Below are positions 33,604 through 46,417 of a DNA stretch of 64,000 nt, one piece after another (within the stretch, counting starts at the first letter, position 1; every line of letters begins with the position of its first letter). The DNA lies in the NCBI RefSeq assembly GCF_000224145.3, contig NC_020169.2:1401479-1465478 (forward strand). Reading direction: 5' to 3'. This DNA comes from Ciona intestinalis. Taxonomy: Eukaryota > Chordata > Ascidiacea > Phlebobranchia > Cionidae. Both the position numbers and the translations under genes were made by a program. The notes below the pieces were generated by a model. That model saw only the letters and a program-made list of their open reading frames with translations. It did no database searches and was not told where the DNA came from.

Positions 33604-35715
33604 AAACCATTTTCTGTGTAAGTGAACGTATTTGTTTTAGACAATGCAACCAGCATGAGTTGCGGAACATTTTCACTAATTACACAACCCAACAACTATA
33701 CACTGGTTTATCGGTGTCGTAATAGATTTGGAGCTATATCGCTTAGGCAGAAAGCCGGAAGAAATTGATTTAGGGTCTACGAAAACCAGCCTACACGCGC
33801 AGAATTTATAATTACGTGTTTTGGATCGTTGCGTTCACCAGTTTATCACACACGCGCTTGTATATTATTTGTTTATAATTGATAATCTTTGTTTTTGTTC
33901 ACGACAACTGTTCAGGAATCACCAACAAATGTTACCGGTTTAAATATTCCTAATTGTACATGCGGTTTGAACATGTCCTGCAAATGTGTGTTATGGCATG
34001 GAGACGTTTTTTGTCTGATATTCACTCTATGGTAGGGTATGTACATTGGTAAAAAAATATAAATCTGGTATAAACCTTTCGTACTTATACAGTCATACAC
34101 TTGAGCAACAGTACAGTACGATTACTATACCTTTGCGTATAGCGGGAAGTGATAATGCTAATAAGGCGCTCAAGGAGTGAGAGGCAAAAACAGGACTGCA
34201 CCCTTAAATCAGATCAGCGACATCAAAATTGGTGCCGAAAACAAATCTTAATTACCATTAAACAAAAACATAAAATTTAAATAGAAACACAGGGGAAAAA
34301 CACTGCCACCCGTGTTTTAAGTCGCCAGTAAATGCGAATATAAAGAGTAAAAAATAGTCAATCCAATGGGTTGTCAATATTACGCGTGAAATCTTGTACC
34401 TTGGGTTTTATGAATCTGGTATTACTACATTAGGACCAACAGCATAGCCAAAACGATTGTTTTTCCAGATATTTATTGGTTAACACTCGCACACAAATGA
34501 AAAACACAAACCTATAGTACAAATAAAAAAAACAGCAATTAAATAGCACAGGTCATGAATAGCAGCAAAGACTGGAGATTGTGGGGTTACTGAATTGTAG
34601 ATGCAAATATTCACAGTATACAACAGCTAGCGAGAAGCAAGAACTAATTTTGTTGTAGGTTTTGCAGAATTAGAAAGTGTTCCAAAATACAAGGTTTGTT
34701 TGAATGCCTGAAACTTGAACTGTTGATTGCATAGCCATAGCGTATACTTGCCGAATTTTCAGGTTATAATATTCTACTTTACATTGGTTAAGAATACTTT
34801 TGTAGGGAGATGCAACTACTGGCTTGCAAATGAAAAACTAATATTGAAAGCATCTAAAATCAGAAATATACCAATTGCTTGGCACGCCTAAAAACAGGAA
34901 GGTTAAGGGTAACAAACAAAAATAACCGGTAAGCTAACTAAACATGGAATTTCGAAATGGCACGAAAACGAAACATAATCATTGTTTTTGAAACAGAGAA
35001 TGAAAACTAAGACAGAAAAATAGATTTGAAGGAAATTAAATTCCATGCGTTTGTTAACCAGAATTTAATTTATACATTTCACATCAACATTATTTAAATT
35101 TTTGGCTAGTAAATATAGGAAGTAGCAAATGTGTGCTAATTTGTTGAAAAATATAGTTTTAACATTTTTTAATTTATATGGCTGCTAAATGCAAAGTGAG
35201 CGTGCAAAAATCAAATACAAGCGCTTGACAATACCAACTTTTTAGTGACCTTTTTGAAGAGATAGGATTATAGCATGCTTAGCACAATGGGATTTTTTTC
35301 ATAGTTTTCACAGCAGTTGAAATAGAACTACGTGGGGTGGCTTAAATATGGATACAGTGAAACAAGGTAGTTGTTGCATGCACAGATGTTTCTCACAGTA
35401 AACTACTGAACAGGCTGGATGGGACCTAATCGCATGGTAAAGCAACAGTGAAAAATTTTGATTTTCATGAACCGACTGTAATACACAGTACACGCAGTCA
35501 TATTCATTAAATTACAGCTCTGATGTTAAGGATACATTCTCACAGCAAAAAGAACATTTCACTTTATGATTTGGAACAATAGTGAACTATTTGTGGCATG
35601 AACCAGGCAAGCATGGTGTGCAAACTAAATTAAGGGAAAGCTTTCTGCTATGCGACGCGCAATTCTTTACTAATTTGGGCTGGAATCGTATATTTTGTCT
35701 GATTTTGCGGTTAAT
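33604..35715. other. Convergent intergenic region, GBA1 and AKAP1 3' ends
   Basis: 2.1 kb, AT-rich, without a supported gene. It should hold both 3' UTRs. A minus-strand AATAAA at 34472-34477 could serve AKAP1 with a long UTR. No repeats of the window's families were recognised here. Confidence 0.5.
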
Positions 35716-38700
35716 TTAGTTTGATTGAAAAGGTGCAGGTTCTACCCACGTTGCTAAACCTTTTGTGGCCATTTCTTGGTTGATAAGCGTAACCTGGATA
35801 ATATGTGTATAAATGTTAACACATCATATTGTGTAGTTTAAACTGTTACACTGTATAATATCAAAGAATTGGCTCAAAATAATTATATATCACAATATAC
35901 AGACTGTAAATTTGATTAGTATGATCACTCTTCACAGAATTTACACTGCAGAATTAGCACAAGATGTAAATATACAATAATATGTCAAACAACTGTGTTT
36001 AAATTTAAATATCAAACACTACTGTCGATCATAAGCAGCGTCCAAAACTGAAAATTATTCAGGGGACAAAACCAATATACATCACTTATTTACTCAAATA
36101 TTATGTGTTAAATTTTTTTAGGAAAAAATAACTTCATTATAGGAATTTAAGAAACATAATTTTTAAAAGACCATATTTATAATACCTTTTTACATCCTAA
36201 ATTTGGAAGATTATATTTTTAATAGAGAAACTTTATTTTATTTTTATTGCATAAGTATTTTTTTTTGTAACACAATATTTAGAAGTATTTTTCCAACTAT
36301 ATAAACAATTCCCTCACCTTGTGATTATGAAGTCGGAAAAGGTGAATACGTGGAATTCCATTGCTACGGTAACCTGTGACCCGAACTTGAAATCTTCCAT
36401 GCGCGAGTAATTCTTGCAATCGATTGACAGAATCCGAGCAAAATGAATTGTCATCTGTTAAATAAGATTAAATTTGTATACGTACTTTCAGACATAAAAA
36501 TAAAATTTATCCATAATCTGGCATTAAATATACTTCTTAGTACTGTTTAAAAAAACAATAAAATTTATTCATATTCTGGCACAAAATATACTACTTTCCG
36601 ACATATTACTAAAATTTATCCATATTCTGGCATAAAAATTGAATTTGAGGTTTCATCTGCCATGCAAGAAAGCTTTAAAATTAACCAAAAAAAATGTCTT
36701 TCATTTTATATTAAAGGATGAGTTCTTGAAAAATGTTATATGCCCGACTTAAAAATTAAAATGATAAGATTTTATCGAAAACCTATGTTTTTATCTGGCA
36801 TGCAGCAACAATTAGGCTTTTAATCGTATACAATAAAGTCTTTATTAATAATTCAACCAGAAGCACACTTCTTAAAAAATGAAAAACTTAAGCTTGTTAC
36901 TAATCTGTTTCATGTTTAAATAAGCTTGTTAACGTTTCAATAGAGCTTATAGATTGACATATCTCTTGTATAAACATGTGTATAACATGACAAGAATATT
37001 TTTTTTACTTTGTGTAAAATAACAACACTACTGTGCAACTATAGATAAAATGTAATATATTTAAAATTGCAACTTTTATGAAAAACGAAATTAAATCAGT
37101 TCATATGCAAAATCTAAAATAAATTATGCATAGCATGTTAATATTTAATAACTAAATAAACCGACTCAACCGAAATTACTTATTTAATGTCAATGTTCTT
37201 TTATTAAAGGAAAAGTAAAATAAATTAAATCCAAGTTGCATACAATATTTAAAATACCTGTGGGGGATGAAATATTATCAAGGTAACATTCCAGGGCTTG
37301 AAATGGTAACGACAGAAAGTCAGCTCTAAAATAAAGCACTTGATCATTTATTTATATAAAAATGACAATCCTTTACTGAAATCCATTTAAAAATCATACT
37401 GTAGCAATGAAAAAACTTTTCCTTGACAATTCTTTACGGAAATCCATTTAAAAATCCTACTGTAGCAATAAAAAAACTGTTTCTGCTAGCATGTCACGCA
37501 TAGGCAATATATGATATTCGTGAGCGCATGGCTTATATCGTCTTTTGGCAATTTTATATTGCATGCCACTATGCCAGGCAACCATTGATTTAATAATACT
37601 ATTGCTATCCAGGGCCGGCTTCATTAGGGTCAAGTCCAGAATAGTTATATTAAATTTGCTAAACAACAACTGTTTTCTGACTAATTAGGTTTTTAGCTCA
37701 TACTTTAAAACATTTTTTTTGGTAAAGTGTTTTCTATGATAAGTTTTGTAAAGTTTGATTTTTTTACCGTATCTGTTTAGCAGCAGCAGCAGGAACAGTG
37801 GTATAACCACCATAATCCATTAACCGGATAGAGAGTTCTTCAATATCTTCAAAACAGTGTACGATCTGTGCACGGTACCACGTGCCCATTTGCTGCGCCA
37901 CACAAATCAAACCAACTGAAAATCATTAAAAAGTGTAAACAAATATAGTGAAGTCTCTCTCTCTTTATACCTATGTTAGTTTTAATACAAACATAAGTTA
38001 AACCATCTACAGCAGTGGTTTGTTTCCAAACTTTTCTAAAAAATTTGCCTGTTGAACCCTTTGCAATTATTTTGATACTTTGCAGCCCTATAAACATCAA
38101 AGAATGCTATACAAGGCATGCAAAAACCACACCAATGGAACAGATTTATTATCGAATCACAATCATTGCTGTACATGGCGGACCCTCTAAAACTACTGTA
38201 TGGACCCCAATTTGGGAACTGCTGATTTGGTACCGCCCCAGTTTGGGAACAGCGATTTTATTCTCACTGAAAAATTATAAAAAGTGAAAATTAAATACAA
38301 AAATAATTCTTAAGTATTGCTAAATATTTCAGCACCTTGTGCAGGATTAGGGAGACCAGGGCTTGTTCCTTCTTGGTAGCAAACTGCCATAGCTCGCTCT
38401 AAATTAGGGAAGGAGTGGAATGAAGGGTGGTTGGGCTGTTGAACGAATATACAATCCACGTCTGCGATGGCTGATACAACCACATCAATTGTTGCTCCTT
38501 CCGGCAAGCAGAGCTGTAGCAATGTAGGAGTTATAGCAACAGTTATTTGTTACAGTAAACTGGTTAAAAAAACACGATTGTTTTACATCTGTTTCAGTAT
38601 TCTCTGATGTACTGTAAATTGTATGGTCTAACCCAGTGGTTTCTAACATTTTCATCTTAACTTTAAGGTGAAGAAAGAAAAATTGTTTAAGAGCATTTTA

Positions 38701-41700
38701 TGATTTAATATGTATTGCACTGCAATTAATAGTCATATTCATAAAATAATGCATCGTAATAGAGATAAAGAGCTTGTACTTGAAACAATGCAGTATAACA
38801 TAGTATTTCAATTTTCAAGCAACAGGCTTGCTCCTTGAATAGTTGGGCTAAAAAATACAACATATCTAACCAGAGTATTACACGAATTTTGCTAAGTATC
38901 CTAATCTTTTAGTACTCTTCTGGTATAAAAACCAAAAACCACATCATATTTTCAAATTTCAGAGGTAACAGAATATATACTGCTCTAATACATTTTCATA
39001 GATTTATTTGTATTGCTTCTTATAACACTTCTGCTTATTGTACCCGGTGACCATAGTCTCAGCGCATATGCCATGATACTGTAACTGACAAGCACATCAA
39101 ACCAAAGCCTTAATTTAAAACAACAAGCTTAAACATTTATTCTCGCACAGGCACTCTGGGAAGCAGCCGCAATGCGAAAATAAATTATGACACCACAGCA
39201 GCACGAAAATCCCACACACCAATGGAATATTTGTTGCAGCAGAGAAGCCACACAATTGGCACGCTATGAAGCTTATTTAAATAGAAAATAAATCGGTTAG
39301 ATAAGAACTTAACACGACTATCAACCAAGGTATAAGAACCCAACACTACACAGCTAACACTAAAATGAACTAAAAAGACGAGCGCATGGCCAGACGAAAC
39401 ACAACAAAACCAAGGAAAGTAAATTGCAAATAACCAGGAATTTAAAGAACGCGCTGGCATCTGCGACGACTAACTTAAAGGGAATTTGAAGTGACGTTTT
39501 AGTTTACAGATACAAAATACAATAAAGATTAATCTAACCTGTGAGATATTGTAGGTTGGTGAATGGTAGTTTGGTGAGGCGTGGTGTGTTGGAGTCGACA
39601 TACGAGGTGAAAGGGACAGACTCGATGGGTCGTCGAAGGAGGCAAGCGATAAATCATTGAAACGTCGTTTTATTCGACTGACACAACTTTCTACCTCACT
39701 TTGGATGCCTTGAAGTTTATATTCAACATATTAAATATATATATATTTATACATTATATAGCCATAGATATATACTAATATAGATAGGAGTTATGTGTAT
39801 GGGAAGTGGCAGAGACTGGTAGTGGATGATTTTAGGAAAAAGTAACAACTGCTGTAAAACTAACTTAGTTGCAATCTTTAAAGTTTAAATTAAATTACAA
39901 ATTAATCATTTTGTAAATGTAAAAAGTAGATGTTTTAAAGTTGCCAAATCTTGTTAATATTTAACAATTTATTATAGAGAATTCAAATTTATTGATTAAA
40001 TAACAAGATAGAATGGCTTAAAGCAATGTGTAAAGCCAGTGAGATATAAAAATTAGTGTTACAACATTTATGGTTCAACTGTGGTACTTACCACAAATTT
40101 GAAGAACTTGAATATCTTCACGAAACGGAGCTTCGTGAACAAAAACTTCGGCACCAGAATCTTGTTTCAACTGGTTGATGTTTCGTCCTTGTTTTCCGAT
40201 CAATAAACCAACTCTTTCCTGGTAAATTGACGTGGTTGGTAAATTTGCTTCATATTAAATTGTACTTTCATACTCATCTAATAGGCTGTTAAAGTGTTAT
40301 TAAAACATGTAAATTAAACTTTTTTGAATTTCGGCTTATTTTGCAAATAAAAATTATATATATTATATTATATATCTAAGGTTTTGAGGAACTCATGAAC
40401 CTAGTTTCAAATTATAAGTAAATTATATACATCATGAAAGTTTTCTGTAACAATAACTAAAAAAAAACAAAAACATGTAGGTTAATTAAAACATACCTAG
40501 GATTTATTTAAAATTTAAAACATTAAACAGTTACAGTAGGGTGGGCTAAGATGGGACACCTTTTTATTCTATTTTCTCGCCCGATTTGGTAAGAAACAAG
40601 GAATTTTCAAGGAATTCTAAAAACTATACCCTCCCAACTCCCACAGACCGTTGTTAATTGTTTAAAACACGATCAGGATATTTGGACATTATGTGCTAAA
40701 GGTATCCCATCTTTCCCACCCTACTATATAAATACAACATATACAGGCCTATGTTTAATGAATAATCATTATAGCCTGCTTACAGAAGGAAATTCAACAA
40801 AAACTTCAAATTTTCTGTCAGGATCATTTGAAGACCTCTCTTCTGCATCTGAAAGTGAACTTGGTCGAACAAACTTCTGTTTGTTCTTTATCTTTCTCTT
40901 ACCGTCATCTTTTTTATGTTCATTCTCATCCTGTAAAAAAGTGGTTAGGACTTTATATTTGGTTATTAAGTTTGTTCAGTGCTTTCCAGCCACCGGCGTT
41001 TATTTGGAATAACATCGGTACATTGCAAAGTCTTTTGATCCGTATTTTGAAAAAAGAAAGTGAGTCGCAACCTTTTTAAGAAATTAAGTCACCAACTATT
41101 AATTTATTTTAGCGTTTGGGATTTTTCTGTGAAAAAGCTTGAATCACAGCCTTTAAAAAGTTGGTTAATTAAAATTTGGCTTAAACTGTATTTCTTTACT
41201 TTTTTAAAATCTCATTTAGAAATATTCTCTCGTGTATATAAGTTTTGCCATACTAATTTTATAATAAAGAATAAATTGAAATGAAGCAACATAGTAACAT
41301 GTACCTCTTCATCATCTTTCCATCCATTAGTTTTCCCTTCATTTTTAGAATCTCCAGCATTCTCATGACAAGATTTACAATCGTTTCCATTCATTAAACC
41401 TTTTCGACTTTCTAACACTTTCAAATCTCCAACGGTGTTGTTATTGTTGTTGTTGCTATTGTTTGTGCCAGAGTTTTCAGAATTATTCCGCGTTTTCTTT
41501 TGATAAATAGGTCCTTCTTCCAAAGAATCTTTATCAGTATCCACACGACTACAACTTTCGACCGATGTAACTTCACTACTCGTTTCACCTAGTGACATGG
41601 GGTTAGAATGGACCTCAGATGGGAGGTTTTTCTCCTCATCGCTGTTTTCTTCTGAAGAATCCACCGCATCCAATAAAGTCACCGACTCTTCATCATTTGA

Positions 41701-42651
41701 GTCATCAGTAATGCTGCTCGTTAAGGAGTTGTAGGACACAGAATCAACATCCTCTTCCTTTTCATCACTGACCACTTCCACAACATTATTCACCGTATTT
41801 GGAATATTTTCCACAAAATCGTTGTGAAGCTCATTTTCTAATTCTAAACTTTCTTCTGATGTTGGTGGTATAGAATCAAGGCTTGAGGTGGTAGTTTCAG
41901 GGCAAACTGAGTCTTTTGAATTTATTGTATCATGTTTTACATCCACAACAGAATCATTAGAAGTCAACATAGAATCTTGAATATTCTCAATTAATTGTGT
42001 GTTCGAATCATTAATCAATTCTTGTATATTCCCAGGGGCAACAACTTCCTTACATATTGTTAATTCTTGTGTTGTATCACCAGTTGCATCACAAGACACG
42101 CATGCAGCTTCTAAACTACTTTCCTGAACAACCATCACTTCCTCACTTACAGGTTCCTCCGATTCATTTATACTTTTTGATTCTGTTTCATGCAAACTTA
42201 ATCGATCATCAGCGGTTAATTCCACATTCTTATTCTTTGTCAATAAATTTAAATTTTCCGACTCGTTCTTTGAATCTTCCACACAATGTTGATACCCATC
42301 CTGATCATGTAGGTCATGTTCCAAAACCACTTCACCCTGATCATTATTATTGTTTATAGAATTTGTCTCTGAAGTTTTCTTTTGATCAATCAGTCCTGCT
42401 ACGTCTTCATCGCTAGTAACAACATCCGGAATCGCATCCAGAAGACTTGGCTGCTCCATGCAAACCTCATCTTCATTTTCAGGGAGCGGAACTTTCACTT
42501 TTCCAGATATACCGTTCAGTTTTTTAGTTTGTTTCTCTTGTTCTAACCGACCCTTCAGTGAACGTCTATACACCCACCAGCAAAGCAACAGTGCAAGGGG
42601 TATGCCAGTTGCAGTTATTATAACTCTTGATTCCTGCCATTTATTTGGCAT
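35716..42651 (-). CDS. AKAP1: A-kinase anchoring protein 1 (mitochondrial surface, KH and Tudor domains)
   Basis: Complete nine-exon gene, 799 residues (human 903). Exons in gene order: 41305-42651, 40784-40930, 40092-40218, 39539-39708, 38336-38513, 37768-37915, 37258-37325, 36318-36454, 35716-35793; phases close exactly. The first exon encodes MPNKWQESRVIITATGIPLA then LLLCWWVYRRSLKGR, a single hydrophobic anchor followed by basic residues like the outer-mitochondrial-membrane anchor of AKAP1, and then about 400 acidic, Ser/Asn-rich residues without recognisable domains. Next is a KH domain (VGLLIGKQGRNI), then a Tudor domain: EGATIDVVVSAIADVDCIFV, MGTWYRAQIV, LMDYGGY, LPFQALECYLD. It ends with VTLINQEMATKGLATWVE, aligned with human LINRSLVERGLAQWVD. 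By family knowledge AKAP1 tethers PKA and binds mRNA at mitochondria. I could not point to a PKA RII-binding helix or a PP1 motif, so anchoring activity is inferred from orthology. Confidence 0.93.
36503..36640. repeat. Tandem repeat, ~50-57-bp unit, 2.6 copies
   Basis: In an AKAP1 intron the phrase AAAATTTATCCATATTCTGG recurs with small changes at about 36503, 36560 and 36611, each followed by a related A/T-rich spacer. Confidence 0.85.
37362..37480. repeat. Tandem duplication, ~62-bp unit
   Basis: In an AKAP1 intron, GAAATCCATTTAAAAATCAT then ACTGTAGCAAT and GAAATCCATTTAAAAATCCT then ACTGTAGCAAT follow one another, both preceded by TGACAATYCTTTAC and followed by an A run. Confidence 0.9.
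38006..38262. mobile_element. hAT-like terminal sequences, decayed
   Basis: In an AKAP1 intron. Plus strand CAGCAGTGGTTTGTTTCCAA near 38009; on the minus strand CAGCAGTTCCCAAATTGGGG near 38206-38225 and CGCTGTTCCCAAACTGGGGC near 38235-38254. Such CAGNGGTTCCCAAA ends are typical of hAT transposons. I could not find matching 8-bp target duplications. Element limits are uncertain. Confidence 0.4.
40533..40728 (-). mobile_element. MITE copy 11, reverse
   Basis: In the AKAP1 intron between the second and third exons. Begins ACAGTAGGGTGGGCTAAGAT, contains TTGTTAATTGTTTAAAACAC, ends GGTATCCCATCTTTCCCACC then CTACTATA. Confidence 0.92.
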
Positions 42652-43517
42652 CTTTCAACAATTTGATGCCCAGTATGTTGCAAATATCCAAAACACTTTC
42701 AAACGGTTGTGAGTATCAATATATACAGCAGACTGCCTACACAACAGACACATGCATCATAAACCCTTAGAAAATGAAGATATCATGAATATTATGACAA
42801 ATTCAAAATGTAAAAAATGTTCAAATCCATGTCGTGATATTGATCCTTGCAAAATTATTAGCTTTTTTACAGAAATACTAACTGTACCACTTTTCCTTTA
42901 TCACTTTCAATGCGGTTTCATATAAACGTCACTCAACGTATAGACAAGCAGAAGTGAAAAGTATAAAAGTAACAGCTGTGAAACTTCTACGGCCGACATC
43001 TTTATTCAATGACCAACTGATGTGCTATGTTGACAATGTCTGCATTTCACGCGCACACGTTAATCGCAATTCATATCCAGTAATTTGTAAAATCACCGCG
43101 GAAGAGCCTTATAGCTAATACTACGCTGCTTCACTGTGTTCATAATTGATAATAGCGACTTCCTATACTAAGCGGGCCTCAATAGCTTATTCAAAGCACT
43201 TTTTCTACCGTATGCTCGCTATCACGTTTCACTCAAACGAAGGTCACAACGTTCTTACATGTGCTGCTCGTTGCGCTGCGCCAAACATGCGTGACCATGT
43301 AAACCATGGTTTACGTATCTCTATAGGGGAGTGGATAAATACTAAAAGATTACGAACATGTTTACCACACGTTTCATCATACTTTTATGAAGTTGTAAAA
43401 AAGTTGCGGAATGTCCGACAAAACAATCCTTCCTATGACGTCAAAATGTTTATTTATAACGCATGAGATTTTTTACACGCTGGGTAAAATTTCACCATTT
43501 TTGAAATTCTTAAAAAA
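42652..43517. promoter_or_regulatory. Shared upstream region of AKAP1 and PSME3
   Basis: 866 bp between divergent start codons, with a somewhat GC-richer middle. A 106-codon plus-strand open frame (43146-43466) has no recognisable homology and ends 51 bp before PSME3; it is not called as a gene. Confidence 0.5.
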
Positions 43518-44622
43518 ATGGACAACAACGACGAGTTTAAACGACGGATATGTAATGAGGCTGAAACTCTTGTAAAGGATTTTCTCCCGAGAAAAATAAC
43601 AGAGTACGACAGCTTGCTTCAAGAAAACGATTTCAATCTAGTCAATATCTTTGAGGTCAAATCTTCAACCATCGAATCCTTAAAAGATTTGGACCAGAGC
43701 AAAGAAAACACGTTGGAATCTGGAGAAACCAACTCTTCAAGCAAACCGGAACGAGTGTTTGCTACAAATGAGTATATAACACGATTAGTTGACCGTTTAA
43801 AACCCGAAATTATTACTCTCCTTGAGGCTGTGGGTACATTGAGAATGTGGGTCATATTGCTAATACCAAAAATCGAGGATGGAAATAATTTTGGCGTTGA
43901 GGTAATTGCATCAAACCAATTTGCAGTTTATTTTTACCATGGTCAATTATCATACAAGTATAGACGTTTTCTTAATAGATTTCAAATACCAGGTCTCGTT
44001 ATTAGGGTATACGCAAAGGGTATCATGCGAACCAGAGTATCTATACGGTAAACATTATTCAAGCATATAGTAGCCTAATGTGGGGTAAGATGAGACACCG
44101 TTAGCACCTAAATTCAATATTCCCAGATCGTGTTTCAAACAATTAACCACGCTATTTTAGAGTCGTAGGGCGATAACGGTTATACGATTCCGTAAATACT
44201 CTGTTTACTATTAAAAGGATGCACAAAAGCCCCATCTTACCCTACCATAGTTAGGATTCTTAATGTGTAAGATCTGTTATTTAAAAAACTACATATAAAT
44301 GCATTGCATAAAAACCTACCAGGTCCAGGAGGAAACCTTGGGAGAACTTAAGACGGTGGAACAAGAGTTAGCGTCAAACCAGGAACAAATAGCTGGTTAT
44401 TTTCTGTCGCGAGCAAAAGTAATTAGTCAGCTTTGTAAAAGGCCTGGTGTACAAGATTACAAACGCTTCGTCGAAGAAGAAGACGAGAAACAGTTCGTCA
44501 GTATGCGGTTAATGGTGGCCGAGTTAAGAAATGCATGTTCTTCACTGCATGACCTTATCAACAAAAATATTGACAAAATCAAAACTCCCAGGAACCGCAA
44601 TACTATGAGTAGCATCTATTGA
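43518..44622 (+). CDS. PSME3: PA28gamma / REGgamma 11S proteasome activator subunit
   Basis: Two-exon gene: 43518-43901 and 44323-44622, 227 residues (human PSME3 254). The protein forms a heptamer that caps the 20S proteasome and promotes ATP- and ubiquitin-independent degradation, in the nucleus for the gamma type. Helix 1 reads CNEAETLVKDFLPRKITEYD. The activation loop is LLIPKIEDGNNFGVEVQEE, with the Asn of the GNNFGV motif needed for gate opening. The last helices are MRLMVAELRNACSSLHDLI and NKNIDKIKTPR, ending in MSSIY as in other PA28 C-termini that dock into 20S pockets. The start is the first Met; the upstream frame gives no family match. The acceptor at 44323 restores GVEVQEET. The intron holds a forward MITE, and a reverse MITE begins 44 bp after the stop. 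The gamma type is inferred from its basic C-terminal segment and overall likeness. Divergent from AKAP1. Confidence 0.93.
44066..44250 (+). mobile_element. MITE copy 12, forward
   Basis: In the single PSME3 intron, ending 72 bp before exon 2. Left end TAATGTGGGGTAAGATGAGA, core CAGATCGTGTTTCAAACAAT, right end CCCCATCTTACCCTACCATA. Confidence 0.85.
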
Positions 44623-44665
44623 AATGAATACAAAACTAAAAAAATATGAATTTCGAATTATTTCA

Positions 44666-44814
44666 CAGTATGAAAAGGTAGGATATGACACCTTTTAATT
44701 CTAATTACTCGGCATATTTGGCAGTAAACAAAGAACATTTAAATAATTATAAAACCATATCTTTCCGACTTACCAAAGGTGTCCCATCTTCCGCCAGATA
44801 CAATAGCTTTCTAA
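44666..44814 (-). mobile_element. MITE copy 13, reverse, shortened
   Basis: Starts 44 bp downstream of the PSME3 stop, so it lies in the 3' UTR or just beyond. It contains GACACCTTTTAATTCTAATT and GTAAACAAAGAACATTTAAA and ends AAAGGTGTCCCATCTTCCGC. About 50 bp of the core is missing. With copy 12 it brackets exon 2. Confidence 0.78.
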
Positions 44815-46379
44815 CTACTGAAGCTAGAAACCCCATTTACGCTGGTTCAAAGTGTAAAAAAATACCAAATTCAATATTTTGGGGATCTATTACCTAGCCT
44901 GATTAAAATTAATTTACTTCGAATTAAAATCAAAAAAAGTATTGACAAAGACGCGTGTACTTTTTATTATTGTCAACCGGCGTGGCAGGGCTGTTCAAGC
45001 TCGTGTCTATTTCACATTAACAACGACGAAGTTACATAAGAATACAGACGCTTAAAACAACCTGCCAACATACCGAGCTTATAAGCGAATATGCGGGCAA
45101 TGGAACTTTTGGCAACCAGCTGGAATAAAAGCGTTTACGGCACGAAATAAAAGTACAAAACAATTGAAATCAATAAGCATGCTAAAAGCGCGACGCAGTG
45201 CAACAAGCCGCCGATCTTGTTCGAAAATATACATTTACACACGTTCAGGCGGTAAAATAAAACGTGTACGGCGATAACGTAAGTATAGAATATATTTCTT
45301 TAGTCTATGTATATATGATTATGCACTGCGAGCACGTACAGAAATGTTGTGGGCTATGTACAGCGAAAAACGAGCGCGAAAAAAAACATATTGCTTTGGG
45401 AAAAAACTGCGAAAGGACACAAAATGTATACACCTATAACGGGCAAGCGAAACACCTTCGGAAATTTGTAGACTTTTAGAAAGTTAGTTCAGATGCTGAT
45501 TCAGTCGAAATACAATAACGCGTGACAGTTTTGTGACATGTGGTGTGGTTAATTGTAAATTATACAGTGTCTGTAAGCAAGTTCATTTTGTACCAATCGT
45601 ACTGTCGATTAAGAATATTTTTTAGGTTAAAAATGGTTTTAAAGTGGTAAAATAAACCAACGTGGTTAATTTCTTTCATAGGAAAGTGGCGTTACAAAAA
45701 AAGTAATCAAACATTGTCTACTATTTGTGGTCGATTCGCTCGGCGAAAGGGATTTTAAGACGAGGCAAGCTAAGCGGCTCGCTGTATTTGAAAATTTGGC
45801 AAGTTGATGAAAACCAATGTGAGCGATGAGCCGCTGATATAGTCTGTTTGTACAAGTCGAGTCGAGGGCTTTTGGTCTCTCACAATACTGTTGACCTTGG
45901 GCGCCGTCTAGCGGACGCAAACGGAGCGAATAGGGACTGCATGCGAGGAACACTACATCCATCAAACAAGTGCAAAGTGGAAGGTTGTGGATAGATAGAA
46001 AGTGTGATTGTACGTGTGCGGTGTGCAATGCCCGGCTATGTCGATGCTTGCAGATTCCTAAGTAAAATGGCAATTAAAGTAACGTTTAAACAAATTGTAT
46101 TTTTTCTAGTTTTTATACATGGATAAGGTCCGAGGCACGCCCGCAAACCTGGGACCCTGGTCAGAGTTAGCTTATTACTCCAACACATACAGTGCTAACT
46201 GTTAAATTATAGACTGTAGATATGGCGCATAACCTCCTGTTATAAACCAGCAGGACTAAAACCAATCTCCAACGAAGGATAATCTCGGACCACAGTGACT
46301 AATGTTAATTTCACACTAATCTGTGAAAATCAAATTATTCGCAGGTCCTGTCTTTAACTTGAACAAAAAAAGTGGAGTC

Positions 46380-46385
46380 TTTATT
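46380..46385 (-). terminator. Poly(A) signal of ASH1L
   Basis: AATAAA on the minus strand 33 bp after the ASH1L stop codon, implying an unusually short 3' UTR if used. Confidence 0.55.
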
Positions 46386-46417
46386 TATATCCGCAACGGT
46401 GCGTGTATAATGAATAA

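Larger units (their letters stand above)
44623..46417. other. Convergent intergenic region, PSME3 and ASH1L 3' ends
   Basis: 1.8 kb with a reverse MITE at its left end and the ASH1L poly(A) signal at its right end. A GC-richer stretch at 45700-46060 has a 135-codon minus-strand open frame with no family likeness. Nothing else supported. Confidence 0.5.

Noticed and set aside
43146-43466. 106-codon plus-strand open frame just before PSME3
   Set aside because: No recognisable homology, and it sits in the AKAP1/PSME3 upstream region; not an N-terminal extension because the frame closes before the PSME3 start.
45666-46073. 135-codon minus-strand open frame downstream of PSME3 and ASH1L
   Set aside because: Longest unexplained frame in the intergenic gaps, but the composition looks random and no family is recognised; GC-richer sequence lengthens open frames by chance.
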